A model generated the notes under the pieces. That model was not told where the DNA came from, searched no databases, and saw only the letters and a program-made list of their open reading frames with translations. From Deinococcales bacterium (GTDB taxonomy: Bacteria > Deinococcota > Deinococci > Deinococcales > JAAFIG01): DNA of 64,000 nt. Shown piece after piece: positions 23,543 through 33,111 of this stretch (the first letter of the stretch is position 1; each line of letters starts with the position of its first letter). The translations under genes and the position numbers were made by a program. Location of the stretch: the NCBI GenBank assembly GCA_025352125.1, contig JANXTZ010000055.1, positions 17,050 to 81,049 on the forward strand, in the 5' to 3' direction.

Positions 23543-25456
23543 TTAAATCAGAATTTTGAAGCTACCGATCAACTGATTGACCGTTGGTGTGAACGCGTTC
23601 ACATCAGAGACTTTCAGTTGGGCAACGATCACAAATGCAGTATCGCCTTTACGGGCTGCGAGTGCCACCAAAATTTGATCGTTCGGCAATTGGTACAGGT
23701 ACTGTGTCCAAACCACGCCATTGACTGGCGGTAATTCCCTGACGTTATCGGGTTTTTGCTTGAAACTTGGGTCAAATTGATTCACCACCGCTTTAACACT
23801 TTGCTCGAGGTCGGTTTGGGCTTTGGTGGTTGCCACAATCACGGTGGCAGCAGGGGTTGAGGACTCAAACACGCTAAAGTTCGGGGTTTGTTGCGCCAGG
23901 GTTAAATTCGCGGGCAGTGTGAAACTGTATTGACTTGCCGTGTTCTTAAATTCGCTGCTGGCAGACGCAGTGCTCGTGGCAGGCGCAGCGCTCGAGCTTG
24001 CAGGCACACGAACGCCAACAACTTGACCTTCCTGATACACCCATACCAAACCGTTTGAATCGGTTTGGAACTCGAGCAAAACCAGCGAACCCATGACGTT
24101 CAAAATAAAACTTGTTTTGCTGGCGGCAATCAATGGGAAAGTTTGACCACCTTGACGCAAACTCAACTGACCATCAATCACACTGATTGCCACACTGTCA
24201 CCCGTGATCAGCGCGTATTTCCCCTCGAGTGATTTTAAGACGCTCAGATCGGGTTTGAAGGTTTTTGCCGCCTCGAGCTGGGTGGTGAAAGAATTGGGTT
24301 GAAATTGACTGAGCGGCGTTAATCCCAGGGCGCGTTCGGTGATGCCCAAACGAACCTCTTTGGTAAAGTCGTTCGCCCCATTCAGGTTGGTCAAGATCAC
24401 CACGCCCAAACCTTTTGATGGCACGAGTTGCACCTCGGCGCTGAAACCGTCGATGTTGCCGCCGTGCTCAACCATATTGATGCCACGGTATTCTTCGTTA
24501 AACCAGGCAAGCCCATAACTTGGAAATGCCAAACCAGGGGTTTTTGAGGGAAGCCCTGAGATTTCGACTTGGCGGCTGTGCATGGTCTCGAGCGCGGTTT
24601 GTGAAACAATTTTTTGATTGTTCCAAGTGCCGTTCGAGAGTTGAAATGCGGCGTACTGTGCCATGTCGGACGCGCTCGAGATGATTGAACCGGCTGGTCC
24701 GGCGATCACCATGCGGTCAAACGCGGGCATGGCATCAACGCCACCGACAGCCAACTGAAAACCTTGCGCGTAATTGCCATCCTTGACCGCGTCGGCTGTC
24801 TCAAAAACGCTGCGTTTCATGCCGAGTGGCGCAAAAATGTGTTGTGTTGTGTACGCTTCCCAGGTTTGACCCGTGGTTTTCTCGAGCATTGCGCCGGCGA
24901 TCACAAAATTTTGATTGCAATACTGCCAGCTTGTGCCGACGGGTTCGTTAAAAGGAATTTTTGCCACCGTGCCCAGCATGTCCTCACGGGTTTTGATGGT
25001 TTTATCAAAGTACCAGAGGTCATCGGCGCGGTCCATGCCACTGGTGTGCGAGAGCAAATTTTGCAAGGTCAGGTTTGCGCCCTTGCCCGCATCAGAAAAC
25101 TTGAGGTTCGGCAGTATGGCGCTTACTTTGGTGCTCAAACTGAGTTTTCCAGCGTCCACAAGCTGCATTGCCCCGAGCGAGGTGAAGGACTTGCTGACCG
25201 AACCTATCGAAAAGAGCGTGTCGGCGTTCACGGCAGCATTCGTTTTGGTGTCGCGCACTCCGTAACCTCTGGTGTACACAACCTTACCGTCCATCACAAT
25301 TGCGAGTCCAACTCCAGGCACGCTGTGGCGTTTCATGGCGTCTGCCACCAAACGGTCTATCTCGAGCGTGTTGAGGCTCTGGGCTTGGGTCACGCCAATT
25401 GAACCGAATAGGGCGAAAGGAATGAGTGCGCTGGCGACAAAACGATTTCTTGACAT
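23543..25456 (-). CDS. Secreted class-C beta-lactamase-like serine hydrolase
   Basis: This 637-residue protein has a signal peptide (ALIPFALFGSIGVTQAQ) and a Beta-lactamase/transpeptidase-like domain. The nucleophile is in SVSKSF (SxxK), the second motif is YCN (YxN), and HGG replaces the KTG box. After about residue 400 comes a small beta domain and a further C-terminal domain with a Ser/Ala-rich linker. Family members include penicillin-binding esterases and D-aminopeptidases; the substrate cannot be assigned. GGAGAG precedes the ATG. Confidence 0.88.
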   Translation of the reverse strand: MSRNRFVASALIPFALFGSIGVTQAQSLNTLEIDRLVADAMKRHSVPGVGLAIVMDGKVVYTRGYGVRDTKTNAAVNADTLFSIGSVSKSFTSLGAMQLVDAGKLSLSTKVSAILPNLKFSDAGKGANLTLQNLLSHTSGMDRADDLWYFDKTIKTREDMLGTVAKIPFNEPVGTSWQYCNQNFVIAGAMLEKTTGQTWEAYTTQHIFAPLGMKRSVFETADAVKDGNYAQGFQLAVGGVDAMPAFDRMVIAGPAGSIISSASDMAQYAAFQLSNGTWNNQKIVSQTALETMHSRQVEISGLPSKTPGLAFPSYGLAWFNEEYRGINMVEHGGNIDGFSAEVQLVPSKGLGVVILTNLNGANDFTKEVRLGITERALGLTPLSQFQPNSFTTQLEAAKTFKPDLSVLKSLEGKYALITGDSVAISVIDGQLSLRQGGQTFPLIAASKTSFILNVMGSLVLLEFQTDSNGLVWVYQEGQVVGVRVPASSSAAPATSTASASSEFKNTASQYSFTLPANLTLAQQTPNFSVFESSTPAATVIVATTKAQTDLEQSVKAVVNQFDPSFKQKPDNVRELPPVNGVVWTQYLYQLPNDQILVALAARKGDTAFVIVAQLKVSDVNAFTPTVNQLIGSFKILI

Positions 25457-25550
25457 GAGACTCTCCTGTGTAACTGTAAAGTGATTACTGATTCACCTTA
25501 CGAGGGACAGATCAAGAAAGTTTCAAACAAAATCGAAGACCCTGCGAAGC

Positions 25551-26006
25551 TCAAACCCACTCCACCCGAGCTTCAATGTTCCAAACGATATCTTCGCGCA
25601 AACTTGCGGCAACCGAACAGTATTTTTCGTGCGAAAGGTGCGCGGCTTTCTCGAGTTGCTCTGCACTCACGCCCTCACCCGTACCAATGTGCCGCACCAG
25701 AATGCTGGTATATCGCCCTGGCGTCCCCGCCGCCCGAGTGCCTTCAATCTCGAGTCTGTAGCGCGTTAAGGGCGTGCGGCGTTTTGTCATGATGTCTTGC
25801 ACGTCCACCGCCGTACAACTGCCCAGCGCCGCCAGCAAAGCCTCCATCGGACCCAATCCTGCACTGGGCGGGTCTGTACTGATTGGTAAAACCTTGTGCG
25901 CGGTGATCGTCACCCGGTCCCCGCGTGGATTTTGCGCCACAAAACTCGAGCTGTTCGCACCGACAGGGTTTAAAGCAGCTACAAAAACGGTTTTGATGTT
26001 TGCCAT
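25551..26006 (-). CDS. OsmC-family protein
   Basis: This 151-residue OsmC/Ohr-fold protein has two redox cysteines in the expected places: LGSCTAVDVQDIMTKRR and HEKYCSVAASLR. Such enzymes reduce organic or fatty-acid hydroperoxides with lipoylated or thiol partners. The sequence is closer to the YhfA/OsmC-like group than to Ohr by its GPMEALLAALGSC pattern. A TAAATT box ends five bases before the ATG, so it appears leaderless. Confidence 0.9.
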   Translation of the reverse strand: MANIKTVFVAALNPVGANSSSFVAQNPRGDRVTITAHKVLPISTDPPSAGLGPMEALLAALGSCTAVDVQDIMTKRRTPLTRYRLEIEGTRAAGTPGRYTSILVRHIGTGEGVSAEQLEKAAHLSHEKYCSVAASLREDIVWNIEARVEWV

Positions 26007-26011
26007 GAATC

Positions 26012-26017
26012 AATTTA
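26012..26017 (-). promoter_or_regulatory. -10 box of the leaderless OsmC gene
   Basis: On the minus strand TAAATT is followed by five bases and the ATG at 26,006, matching the pattern seen for other leaderless genes here. Confidence 0.45.
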
Positions 26018-26083
26018 GCGCGTCACCCGTTGTTGAGGTGGTTGGTTGGAATACTCGAGACCAGATGGACTGGCTTGTCACCC

Positions 26084-27190
26084 TCAAGCACGGTCAGGCT
26101 CATACTCGAGTTGAACCTGATTGGGCAAAATTAAATTTTGCTCGAGCAGCTCGACAAAAGCATTCACCACGTTGGGATCAAAACTTTTTCCAGATTGATT
26201 TTTGATTTCAAGCATGGCGTCCTCGTGACTCCAGGCGCGTTTGTACGGACGTTCGTGGGTCAGGGCATCGTAAACGTCCACGATGGCAACAATCCGTCCA
26301 GAGATTGGAATGTTTTCACCCGCCAAGCCGTTTGGATAACCGGTGCCGTCAAAACGTTCGTGATGGGTGAGGGCAATCTCTTCTGCAAGGCGAATCAATT
26401 CCGAATGTCCGTGTCTTAAAATATGCGCACCGATGGTGGTGTGGCGCTCAACCTGGGCGCGTTCGATGGGGTCTAAACGGTCTGGCTTGAGCAAAATTGC
26501 GTCAGGAATCCCGATTTTTCCAACGTCGTGCAGGGGAGCCGCCTTGGCAATCAGTTCAATCTGGCTGTCTTGCAAGCCCAACGCCCGAGCCACCTGGGTT
26601 GCCAGGTGTCCGACACGTTGGGTGTGCTGCCCTGTGGCATCGTCCCGAAATTCGGCGCACGCCCCAAGGCGTTCAAGTACCTCGATTTGCGCGGCTTCGA
26701 TCTCGAGGGTGCGGTTGAACAATTCGGTGTGGGCTTCTTGCAGGGCGTGGGTGCGCTCGAGCACCCGAGCCTCGAGCTTTAAATGCAGGGAGCGCGTCTC
26801 GAGCAGGTTGCGAATGCGCAATAAGGCTTCGGTGCTGTCAAAAGGTTTGGTCAGAAAATCCCTCGCGCCAGCTTGCAGGGCGCGTTGTTTGGTCAGGGGG
26901 GAAATATCGGCGGTCAGGACAATGATGGGCAAAAAACTGTCTTTGGGCAGAATCATGCCGAGTTGTTCCATCACGCCAAAACCGTCGAGTTCGGGCATGG
27001 CGAGGTCGAGCAGGATGATGTCGGGTTCAAAATCGGTCAGCAGGGTAAAGGTTTCTCGAGGGTTGGTGGTGCCGATAATTTGATTGTAACCACCCAGTTC
27101 TTGCAACAACCGTCTGAGAAGCAAGATGTTGGCTTCTTGGTCATCGACGATCAGGATTTTGGCTTGTTGTGGTTCTGGTTTCATTGTCAT
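26084..27190 (-). CDS. Response regulator with HD-GYP domain (RpfG-like)
   Basis: This 368-residue protein has a receiver domain (IVDDQEAN, phospho-Asp in ILLDLAMPELDG, Lys in LTKPFDS), a coiled coil (about 130-170) and an HD-GYP domain with PLHDVGKIGIPDAILLKPD and HHERFDGTGYPNGLAG. It is a predicted cyclic di-GMP phosphodiesterase. It lies 99 bp after the hybrid kinase gene on the same strand, so that kinase is its likely partner. AAGG stands upstream of the ATG at 27,190. Confidence 0.92.
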   Translation of the reverse strand: MTMKPEPQQAKILIVDDQEANILLLRRLLQELGGYNQIIGTTNPRETFTLLTDFEPDIILLDLAMPELDGFGVMEQLGMILPKDSFLPIIVLTADISPLTKQRALQAGARDFLTKPFDSTEALLRIRNLLETRSLHLKLEARVLERTHALQEAHTELFNRTLEIEAAQIEVLERLGACAEFRDDATGQHTQRVGHLATQVARALGLQDSQIELIAKAAPLHDVGKIGIPDAILLKPDRLDPIERAQVERHTTIGAHILRHGHSELIRLAEEIALTHHERFDGTGYPNGLAGENIPISGRIVAIVDVYDALTHERPYKRAWSHEDAMLEIKNQSGKSFDPNVVNAFVELLEQNLILPNQVQLEYEPDRA

Positions 27191-27289
27191 TGACCTTCAC
27201 GAATTGACCTTGACTGACCGAATTTGAACTTACTTTAGCCCCGTGATTCTTACAGTTTCATGACTCGAGCTTGAAGATTGATTCTGGGA

Positions 27290-29812
27290 TCATTCATTGT
27301 CTTGCACTTCATCGAGCACTTTTAAGAATGTGCGCACATCAAACGGTTTGGTCAAATACTGCCGTGCGCCCGACTCGAGCAATTTGGTGGTTTGTTCTGG
27401 GTTGGCATCGGCGCTTAAGATCACCACCGGAATATGTTTGGTTTTCACATCGGCTTGCAAACGGTTTAACACCTCACTGCCTTCAATGTCGGGCAGGTGC
27501 AAGTCCAGCAAGACCACATCGGGTTGTTTTTGGCGCACCAACTCGAGTCCGCTCAAACCATCAATGGCGGTGAGCAAGGTTGCGTGTGGTCGGTTTGCCA
27601 GAATCAATTGCACCAAACGAATGTTGGCAGGATTGTCTTCGATGTAAACCACCGTCATTGGTTTGATGGGCAGTTCTTCAAGCTGTAATTCGCTCGGGTT
27701 TTGAAGATTGGCTGTTGACAAAATCTCACGGGCGATTGGCAGTTCAATGTAAAAAGTGCTGCCCTCACTTGGTCGGCTGCTGACGCCAATCTGTCCGCCC
27801 ATCGCCTCGGTCAGGCGTTTGGACAGTGCCAGACCGATACCGCTGCCCTCAATTCGGCTCTGCTCCGCGCCGAGGCGCTCAAAAGGGGTGAACAATTGCT
27901 CGAGCTTGCCGCCGGAAATGCCAATGCCGGTGTCCGTGATGTTGATTCGCAATCGTTGTGTGCTCGTTAACTCGAGCCAGACCCTGACCGAACCCGCTTT
28001 TTTGTTGTACTTCACGGCATTGGAAAGCAAATTGATCAAGATTTGTTTGAGCCGTTGACGGTCGGCGGTGATTTGTAAACGGTTTTCGCTCAGGTCTTCG
28101 TTGATCACAAGTTGAATATCAGACTGAACTGCCAGCGGACGGATCAAATCCAGGCTTTCAGTCACAATATCCAGCGGGTTGATGGCTTCCAGAGACAGGT
28201 CAATTCGTCCAGATTCGATGCGGGCAATGTCGAGCACCTCGTTGATCAAACCCAGCAAATGCCTGCCAGCCTTGCTGATCTGCTCGACACTTTCACGGTC
28301 ATTGGTGTTCAGGCTCGAGATGCCCAGGAGTTGCGCAAATCCCAAAATGGCATTCAAGGGCGTGCGCAGTTCGTGACTCATGCGCGACAAAAATTCGGAT
28401 TTGGCACGGTTGGCTTGATCTGCCGCCAAGGCATTTTGCTTGTAAGCCTCGCTGCGCACACGGTACAACTCGGCTTGGGTTTGGCTGCGCTCGAGGTCGA
28501 ATTGCACCGCCAGATCACGGGATTTCTTTTCGGACTCGAGGTTAAAAATTTCTTTTTCCAGTCGGTGGTATTCCTTGTAAAACGCCAGGGCTTTGGTCGC
28601 ATCACCCGCCATTTCAAAAGTTTGAGCCAGCTCCTGAATGCTGTCTTGAACATATTTTTTCTGGTCGACGGTGCGTGCCAGGGTCTGGGCTTCCTGAAAG
28701 TAATTGGTGGCGACATCAAACCGTCCAAGGCTGCGCTGGTTGACGCCCAGACCGAGCAGGGCAATGATTTCACTCTCGCGGTCAACAATGTTTTTGGCGA
28801 GCGCCAGAGATTGCAGATACGCCTCGAGCGACTCGAGGTATTTGCCCAAACCGTTATAGGATTTGCCCAAACCCTGGTAAGCGTACAGTGCGCCCGAAGG
28901 CATTCTGATCTCACGGGCGATACCGAGCGCCTGGGTAAAAGCCTCAATGGCGGCAGCGTAGTGCTTAAAATTGTTTTGCACCTCGCCGGCGTTGACTGTT
29001 GCCAAGACTTGGGTCTCCTTGAGCTGATGCTTTTGCGCCAAATGCGCGGCTTCAGTAAAAAACTCGAGGGCGGTTTTATCATTGCCCATTTCTTCGTAAA
29101 CATTGCCCAAACCAATCAGGCAACGCGCCTCGAGGTTCGGGTCTTTGAGCTGGTGTTCTGTAAAGAATTTATAGGCTTGCAAAACGCATTCGAGGGCTTT
29201 GTTGTTATTTCCGAGCCGCAGATTGGACAGCGAAAGATTATTGAGACATTTTACCTGTCCACGCACATCGTTTAATTCAATATGAATCTCGAGCGCACGG
29301 TTGATAAAGTCGATGGCTTGAAAATTGTTTCCCTCCAAGTCATAAATTGATGCCAAGTCATTCAAGCTGTCTGCCTCGAGGTCTTTGATGTTGCTAAGGC
29401 GACTCAGTTCGAGCGAGCTGGCAAATTGTTCACGCGCAGCCTGATGATTTTCGAGTGTTCTGTACACCCGACCTTGCTCGAGCAGCATTCTGGTACTGCC
29501 GCGTTGATCTTCAAGTTGTTCAAATTGTTTGAATGCCAATTTGAACGCTTGAATTGCCTCGTCAAACGCCAGCGTTTCGACGCAACTTGCTCCGATAAGG
29601 GCTTGGCTGTTTGCCAAGCCTGCGTTGTCATTCAATTTGATCGCCAATTCTTTGGCTTTCAACGCAATTTCGAGTGCGAGCCTGGGATTTCGTTCCATTT
29701 CAACCTCGAGCAACGCCTGTGCCAGTTGGGTCAAAGCACTCAATTTGGCATGACCCTCAAGACGCACGATGGCGTTCAGGGATGTCTCGAGTCGAGTTGA
29801 TGGTTCGGTCAT
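27290..29812 (-). CDS. Cytoplasmic hybrid histidine kinase with TPR sensor
   Basis: This 840-residue protein has about eight to ten tetratricopeptide repeats across residues 20-420, a helical stalk, a HisKA domain with His480 in SHELRTPLNAILGF, an intact ATPase domain (NLLSNAVKY, DTGIGI, GSGIGLALSK) and a C-terminal receiver (YIEDNPAN, VVLLDLHLPDIEG, LTKPFD). No membrane segment is present, so the TPR array probably senses a protein partner. The phosphorelay would pass to the HD-GYP regulator downstream. Confidence 0.92.
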   Translation of the reverse strand: MTEPSTRLETSLNAIVRLEGHAKLSALTQLAQALLEVEMERNPRLALEIALKAKELAIKLNDNAGLANSQALIGASCVETLAFDEAIQAFKLAFKQFEQLEDQRGSTRMLLEQGRVYRTLENHQAAREQFASSLELSRLSNIKDLEADSLNDLASIYDLEGNNFQAIDFINRALEIHIELNDVRGQVKCLNNLSLSNLRLGNNNKALECVLQAYKFFTEHQLKDPNLEARCLIGLGNVYEEMGNDKTALEFFTEAAHLAQKHQLKETQVLATVNAGEVQNNFKHYAAAIEAFTQALGIAREIRMPSGALYAYQGLGKSYNGLGKYLESLEAYLQSLALAKNIVDRESEIIALLGLGVNQRSLGRFDVATNYFQEAQTLARTVDQKKYVQDSIQELAQTFEMAGDATKALAFYKEYHRLEKEIFNLESEKKSRDLAVQFDLERSQTQAELYRVRSEAYKQNALAADQANRAKSEFLSRMSHELRTPLNAILGFAQLLGISSLNTNDRESVEQISKAGRHLLGLINEVLDIARIESGRIDLSLEAINPLDIVTESLDLIRPLAVQSDIQLVINEDLSENRLQITADRQRLKQILINLLSNAVKYNKKAGSVRVWLELTSTQRLRINITDTGIGISGGKLEQLFTPFERLGAEQSRIEGSGIGLALSKRLTEAMGGQIGVSSRPSEGSTFYIELPIAREILSTANLQNPSELQLEELPIKPMTVVYIEDNPANIRLVQLILANRPHATLLTAIDGLSGLELVRQKQPDVVLLDLHLPDIEGSEVLNRLQADVKTKHIPVVILSADANPEQTTKLLESGARQYLTKPFDVRTFLKVLDEVQDNE

Positions 29813-29951
29813 CAGAACACCTTGGCAGCTTCAATCGGGTCGCTGTGGCTCTTATCATACTGAGAATTCGTCAAGAACATGTTCTGAATTGACAAACCAG
29901 CCCCGAAAACGCAGAGCGTTGTTGGGGCTGGTTTCAAATCAAGGATTGAAT

Positions 29952-31172
29952 TTAAAAGACAGATTTCAAAAAATTCTCGATGTTCAAACGCCCGTTACCA
30001 ATTTGCCCAGCAAAGCCTGGGTTTAGGGCATCAACACTGTCGGTTTTGCCAATCAAAATATCGGGCAAGTCGGTTACTTTAATACCAGAGCGAAGCTTTT
30101 CACCCAACGCCAGGGTCAAAGCTCCAGAAACGAGCGGTGCTGCCATGCTGGTTCCGCTCCACGAGGCAGCCGAATTCTCGGGATAGGGACCAAAAATATC
30201 CTCGCCAGGAGAGACCATCTCGAGTTTCTCACCGTAGCTCGAGAAGTTCGATTTGTGGTCAAAACTGTTGACGCTGCCCACAGAGATACTGGCGACGTTG
30301 ACACCCGCGTTCATTGCAGGAGCCAAATTGTAAGGGGCTGATCGGCAAGCCTTGACGGCTGGGTTGCTGTTCGGGTTGGATTTGACGGTGATGGCAGGGT
30401 AATTGATGTTGCTGTCACCTGTATTGCCCGCAGCAAAAACCATCAGTGCGCCGTAATTTTGAATTGCCAAAGCCACCGATTTTTGAACCGCACAATCAAA
30501 ATTTGCCGCATCCGTGCCGAGCGAGAGGTTGATCACTTTTGCGCCGTGCTGGGCTGCCCAGTCAATTGCGCTGGCAATCTTGCTGGTATCACCCACGCCG
30601 TTTGAGTCGAGCACCCGAATTGGCAGGATGAGCGCCCTGGGAGCCACCTGCATCACGATGCTTGCCACGCTTGTCCCGTGCCCGTAAGCCTCGCCGCCAG
30701 CCACCTCTTGTGGGTTGGTGTCGCCATCAATGAAGTCTTTCCAATCGCTGCTGGGCGCTAAATGCCCAACGAAAGCTGGATGGTTCAGGTCAATGCCCGT
30801 GTCAATCACAGCCACCTTGACGCCCGCACCCCAATTCGGTGACAGCGTTTGGGCTTGTTGCAAGTGAATTTGAGTCCAAATGGCTTGGTTATCCTCGAGT
30901 GTTGCCACATCGCCGGTGCTCCAAGCCCGCCGACCTGTGCTCCAGGCTCGCCGACCTGTGCTCCAAGCCCTGCGACCAGACGCGAGGGCGGTGGTGTTGG
31001 TTTCAGCGATTTGATATGTTACCGGCGCCTGGACTGTCGCGGCTCGAGTGTCCGTCAGGGTTGAGTCTTGTAACGTATTTTGAGTGCACGAGGTCATGAT
31101 GGCAACCCCCAGCAGCAACGCAGGGCGCACCATGATTCGAGCAGAGCCGCTTCGCTTATTTTTATCGGTCAT
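29952..31172 (-). CDS. Subtilisin-family (S8) lipoprotein protease
   Basis: This 406-residue exported serine protease has a lipobox ALLLGVAIMTSC (acyl-Cys29), a propeptide, then a subtilase domain with the full triad: Asp in VAVIDTGIDLNHPAF, His in YGHGTSVAS and Ser in SGTSMAAPLVSG. The propeptide region carries three tandem copies of GRRAWST (see the repeat). It should be anchored outside the inner membrane. A promoter with a symmetric element lies upstream (31,198-31,249). Confidence 0.92.
   Translation of the reverse strand: MTDKNKRSGSARIMVRPALLLGVAIMTSCTQNTLQDSTLTDTRAATVQAPVTYQIAETNTTALASGRRAWSTGRRAWSTGRRAWSTGDVATLEDNQAIWTQIHLQQAQTLSPNWGAGVKVAVIDTGIDLNHPAFVGHLAPSSDWKDFIDGDTNPQEVAGGEAYGHGTSVASIVMQVAPRALILPIRVLDSNGVGDTSKIASAIDWAAQHGAKVINLSLGTDAANFDCAVQKSVALAIQNYGALMVFAAGNTGDSNINYPAITVKSNPNSNPAVKACRSAPYNLAPAMNAGVNVASISVGSVNSFDHKSNFSSYGEKLEMVSPGEDIFGPYPENSAASWSGTSMAAPLVSGALTLALGEKLRSGIKVTDLPDILIGKTDSVDALNPGFAGQIGNGRLNIENFLKSVF
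30915..30977 (-). repeat. Three tandem 21-bp units encoding GRRAWST
   Basis: Units at 30,915-30,935, 30,936-30,956 and 30,957-30,977 differ by only a few bases and encode GRRAWST three times, just before the mature subtilase domain. Confidence 0.9.
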
Positions 31173-31197
31173 GTCAGGATTCTCGTTTCAAACTGCA

Positions 31198-31249
31198 AGG
31201 ATATTGAGAATACGATGCCATATCAATTGTCACAGAACTCTGACAATTG
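31198..31249 (-). promoter_or_regulatory. Subtilase promoter with overlapping inverted repeat
   Basis: On the minus strand TTGATA (31,221-31,226) and TATCCT (31,198-31,203) are 17 bp apart. The 9-bp inverted repeat CAATTGTCA/TGACAATTG (31,224-31,232 and 31,241-31,249, 8-bp spacer) overlaps the -35, so it could be a repressor or activator site. Confidence 0.5.
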
Positions 31250-31261
31250 TTGTTTAGTGGC

Positions 31262-31300
31262 GTTTGACGCTCAAAGCGCCAATGCCTTCGAGCGTCAAAC
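31262..31300 (-). terminator. Hairpin downstream of PEP carboxykinase
   Basis: GTTTGACGCTC and GAGCGTCAAAC pair perfectly over 11 bp with a 17-base loop. It lies about 40 bp past the pckA stop. There is no clear T-run, so termination may be factor-assisted. Confidence 0.45.
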
Positions 31301-31341
31301 TGTAAAAATGGCACTGGTTCAGAGTTTTTGTAAACCATTTT

Positions 31342-32928
31342 TTAACCTGAAACACCATTTTCAAACTGGGCAAAATTTTGATTGAACATCTGCAACAGTT
31401 TTCGAGCCTGGATATCGTAATCCTCTTTGTCTGCCCAGGAATCTCGAGGATTCAACACTGAACTTGGCACACCTGTAATACTGGTCGGCATGTGCAAGCC
31501 AAAAATCGGGTGTCTGATGGTTGCCGCGCCTTCAAGTGTTCCCTCGAGCGCGGCACGCACCATCGTGCGGGTGTAGGCGATAGGAATGCGTTTGCCAATA
31601 CCGGCAGCGCCACCCGTCCAGCCGGTATTCACCAAGAAGACTTTTGTATCATGCAGCGCAATTTTTTTGCGCAACAAGTTGGCATAGACTTGCGGCTCGA
31701 GGGTCAAAAACGGTGCGCCGAAGGCGGTTTCAAAGCTGGCTTGCGGCTCATGAATACCTTTTTCCGTGCCAGCAATCTTGGCAGTGTAACCGTTTAAAAA
31801 GTAATACATGGCTTGCTCTGGCGTCAGGTTCGAGATCGGTGGCAGAACCCCGAACGCGTCGGCTGCCAGAAAAACAATGTTTTTGGGATGCCCACCAAGG
31901 CTCGGGATGACCGCGCCCGAAATCTGGCTTAATGGGTAAGCGCTACGGGTGTTTTCGGTCAGACTGGCATCGTTTAAATCAAGTTCCCGAGTTTCGAGGT
32001 CAAAGACGACATTCTCGAGTACCGTGCCTGGGGTGCGGGTGGTTTTGAAAATTTCGGGTTCGGCGGCTTGGTTTAGACCGATCACTTTGGCATAACAGCC
32101 GCCCTCGAAGTTGAACACACCAGCGTCGCTCCAGCCGTGCTCGTCATCGCCAATAAGCCCTCTTGTCGGGTCGGCGGAGAGCGTGGTTTTGCCCGTGCCG
32201 CTCATGCCAAAAAAAAGTGCCACGTCGCCATTGGTGCCAACATTTGCCGCGCAGTGCATGGGCATGACATTTTGGGCGGGCAGCAAATGGTTTAAGACCG
32301 TAAAAATACTTTTCTTGATTTCACCGGCATAACTTGTGCCAACAATCAAAACGACCCTGTGCTCGAATGAAATCACGATCTGGGTTTCGCTCCTGGCACC
32401 GTGTCGTGCGGGGTCGGCTTTAAAACTCGGCGCACAGATCACCGTAAAATCGCTGACAAAATCTCGAGCTTGGATTGTGTTGCAGGGAATGAACATGTTA
32501 CGGGCGAAATGATTGTGCCAAGCAAATTCGGTAATCACTTGAACGTTTAAGCGAAAGGTGGCATCCGCACCCGCGAAGGCATCCAAGACAAAAGTATCTC
32601 TGGCATTAAAATGCTCGAGCACATCGCTTTGTAAGGTTTGAAAGTGATGTGCTGAGAGTGGTTTTTGGTAGGGGCTGTCCCACCAAATCCCCTCGCTCGA
32701 ATTGGTGCCAACGACAAACTTGTCTTGGGCGCTGCGCCCCGTGTGAATGCCCGTATGGGCGATGAACGCGCCGTCCTGGGTCAGCCAGCCCTCATTGCGC
32801 TTGAGGGCTTCCTCGATCAACCTGGGGGTGCTGAGGTTGCGGTACAACGCGCTGGGGTGCAGACGCTCAAAAATGGTCGAGGGTTGAGGCATTGTCTGAA
32901 TGGCTTGAGGATGTTGAATGGTCGTCAT
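31342..32928 (-). CDS. pckA: Phosphoenolpyruvate carboxykinase (ATP)
   Basis: This 528-residue gluconeogenic enzyme converts oxaloacetate and ATP to PEP and CO2. The P-loop GMSGTGKTTLSADP, the lid and metal region (GLIGDDEHGW) and the substrate-binding AHTGIHTGRSAQDKF identify it. Length is normal. I start at the ATG at 32,928, which has CGGAGGAACC just upstream; the frame is open 52 codons further but without such a site. The direct repeats at 32,955-32,992 lie 27 bp upstream and may control it. Confidence 0.95.
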   Translation of the reverse strand: MTTIQHPQAIQTMPQPSTIFERLHPSALYRNLSTPRLIEEALKRNEGWLTQDGAFIAHTGIHTGRSAQDKFVVGTNSSEGIWWDSPYQKPLSAHHFQTLQSDVLEHFNARDTFVLDAFAGADATFRLNVQVITEFAWHNHFARNMFIPCNTIQARDFVSDFTVICAPSFKADPARHGARSETQIVISFEHRVVLIVGTSYAGEIKKSIFTVLNHLLPAQNVMPMHCAANVGTNGDVALFFGMSGTGKTTLSADPTRGLIGDDEHGWSDAGVFNFEGGCYAKVIGLNQAAEPEIFKTTRTPGTVLENVVFDLETRELDLNDASLTENTRSAYPLSQISGAVIPSLGGHPKNIVFLAADAFGVLPPISNLTPEQAMYYFLNGYTAKIAGTEKGIHEPQASFETAFGAPFLTLEPQVYANLLRKKIALHDTKVFLVNTGWTGGAAGIGKRIPIAYTRTMVRAALEGTLEGAATIRHPIFGLHMPTSITGVPSSVLNPRDSWADKEDYDIQARKLLQMFNQNFAQFENGVSG

Positions 32929-32954
32929 GGTTCCTCCGAGAACTCGAGATTCTG

Positions 32955-32992
32955 ACGAACGTTCGTTAGGCATAAAACAAACGCTCGTTAGG
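32955..32992. promoter_or_regulatory. Twin 16-bp operator-like repeats between pckA and the nucleotidase gene
   Basis: ACGAACGTTCGTTAGG (32,955-32,970) recurs as ACAAACGCTCGTTAGG (32,977-32,992) with two mismatches, exactly 22 bp apart, i.e. on the same helix face. The first copy contains the perfect palindrome ACGAACGTTCGT. This looks like a site for a dimeric regulator such as a TetR-family protein (inference). Confidence 0.55.
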
Positions 32993-33111
32993 AATAATTT
33001 GTCCAGTGTAACCATCAAGCCTGTTTTCCGCAACATCCAAACTGTCACTGTCCACAGAACACCCCTCGAGAAACCCAGTTTCAAACTTCACCCAGACCTG
33101 ACTTTCGCGGG

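Noticed and set aside
28112..29275. A 387-codon open frame on the plus strand
   Set aside because: It is the mirror of the TPR hybrid kinase on the minus strand, has no ribosome site or recognisable protein pattern, and exists because of codon bias in the true gene.
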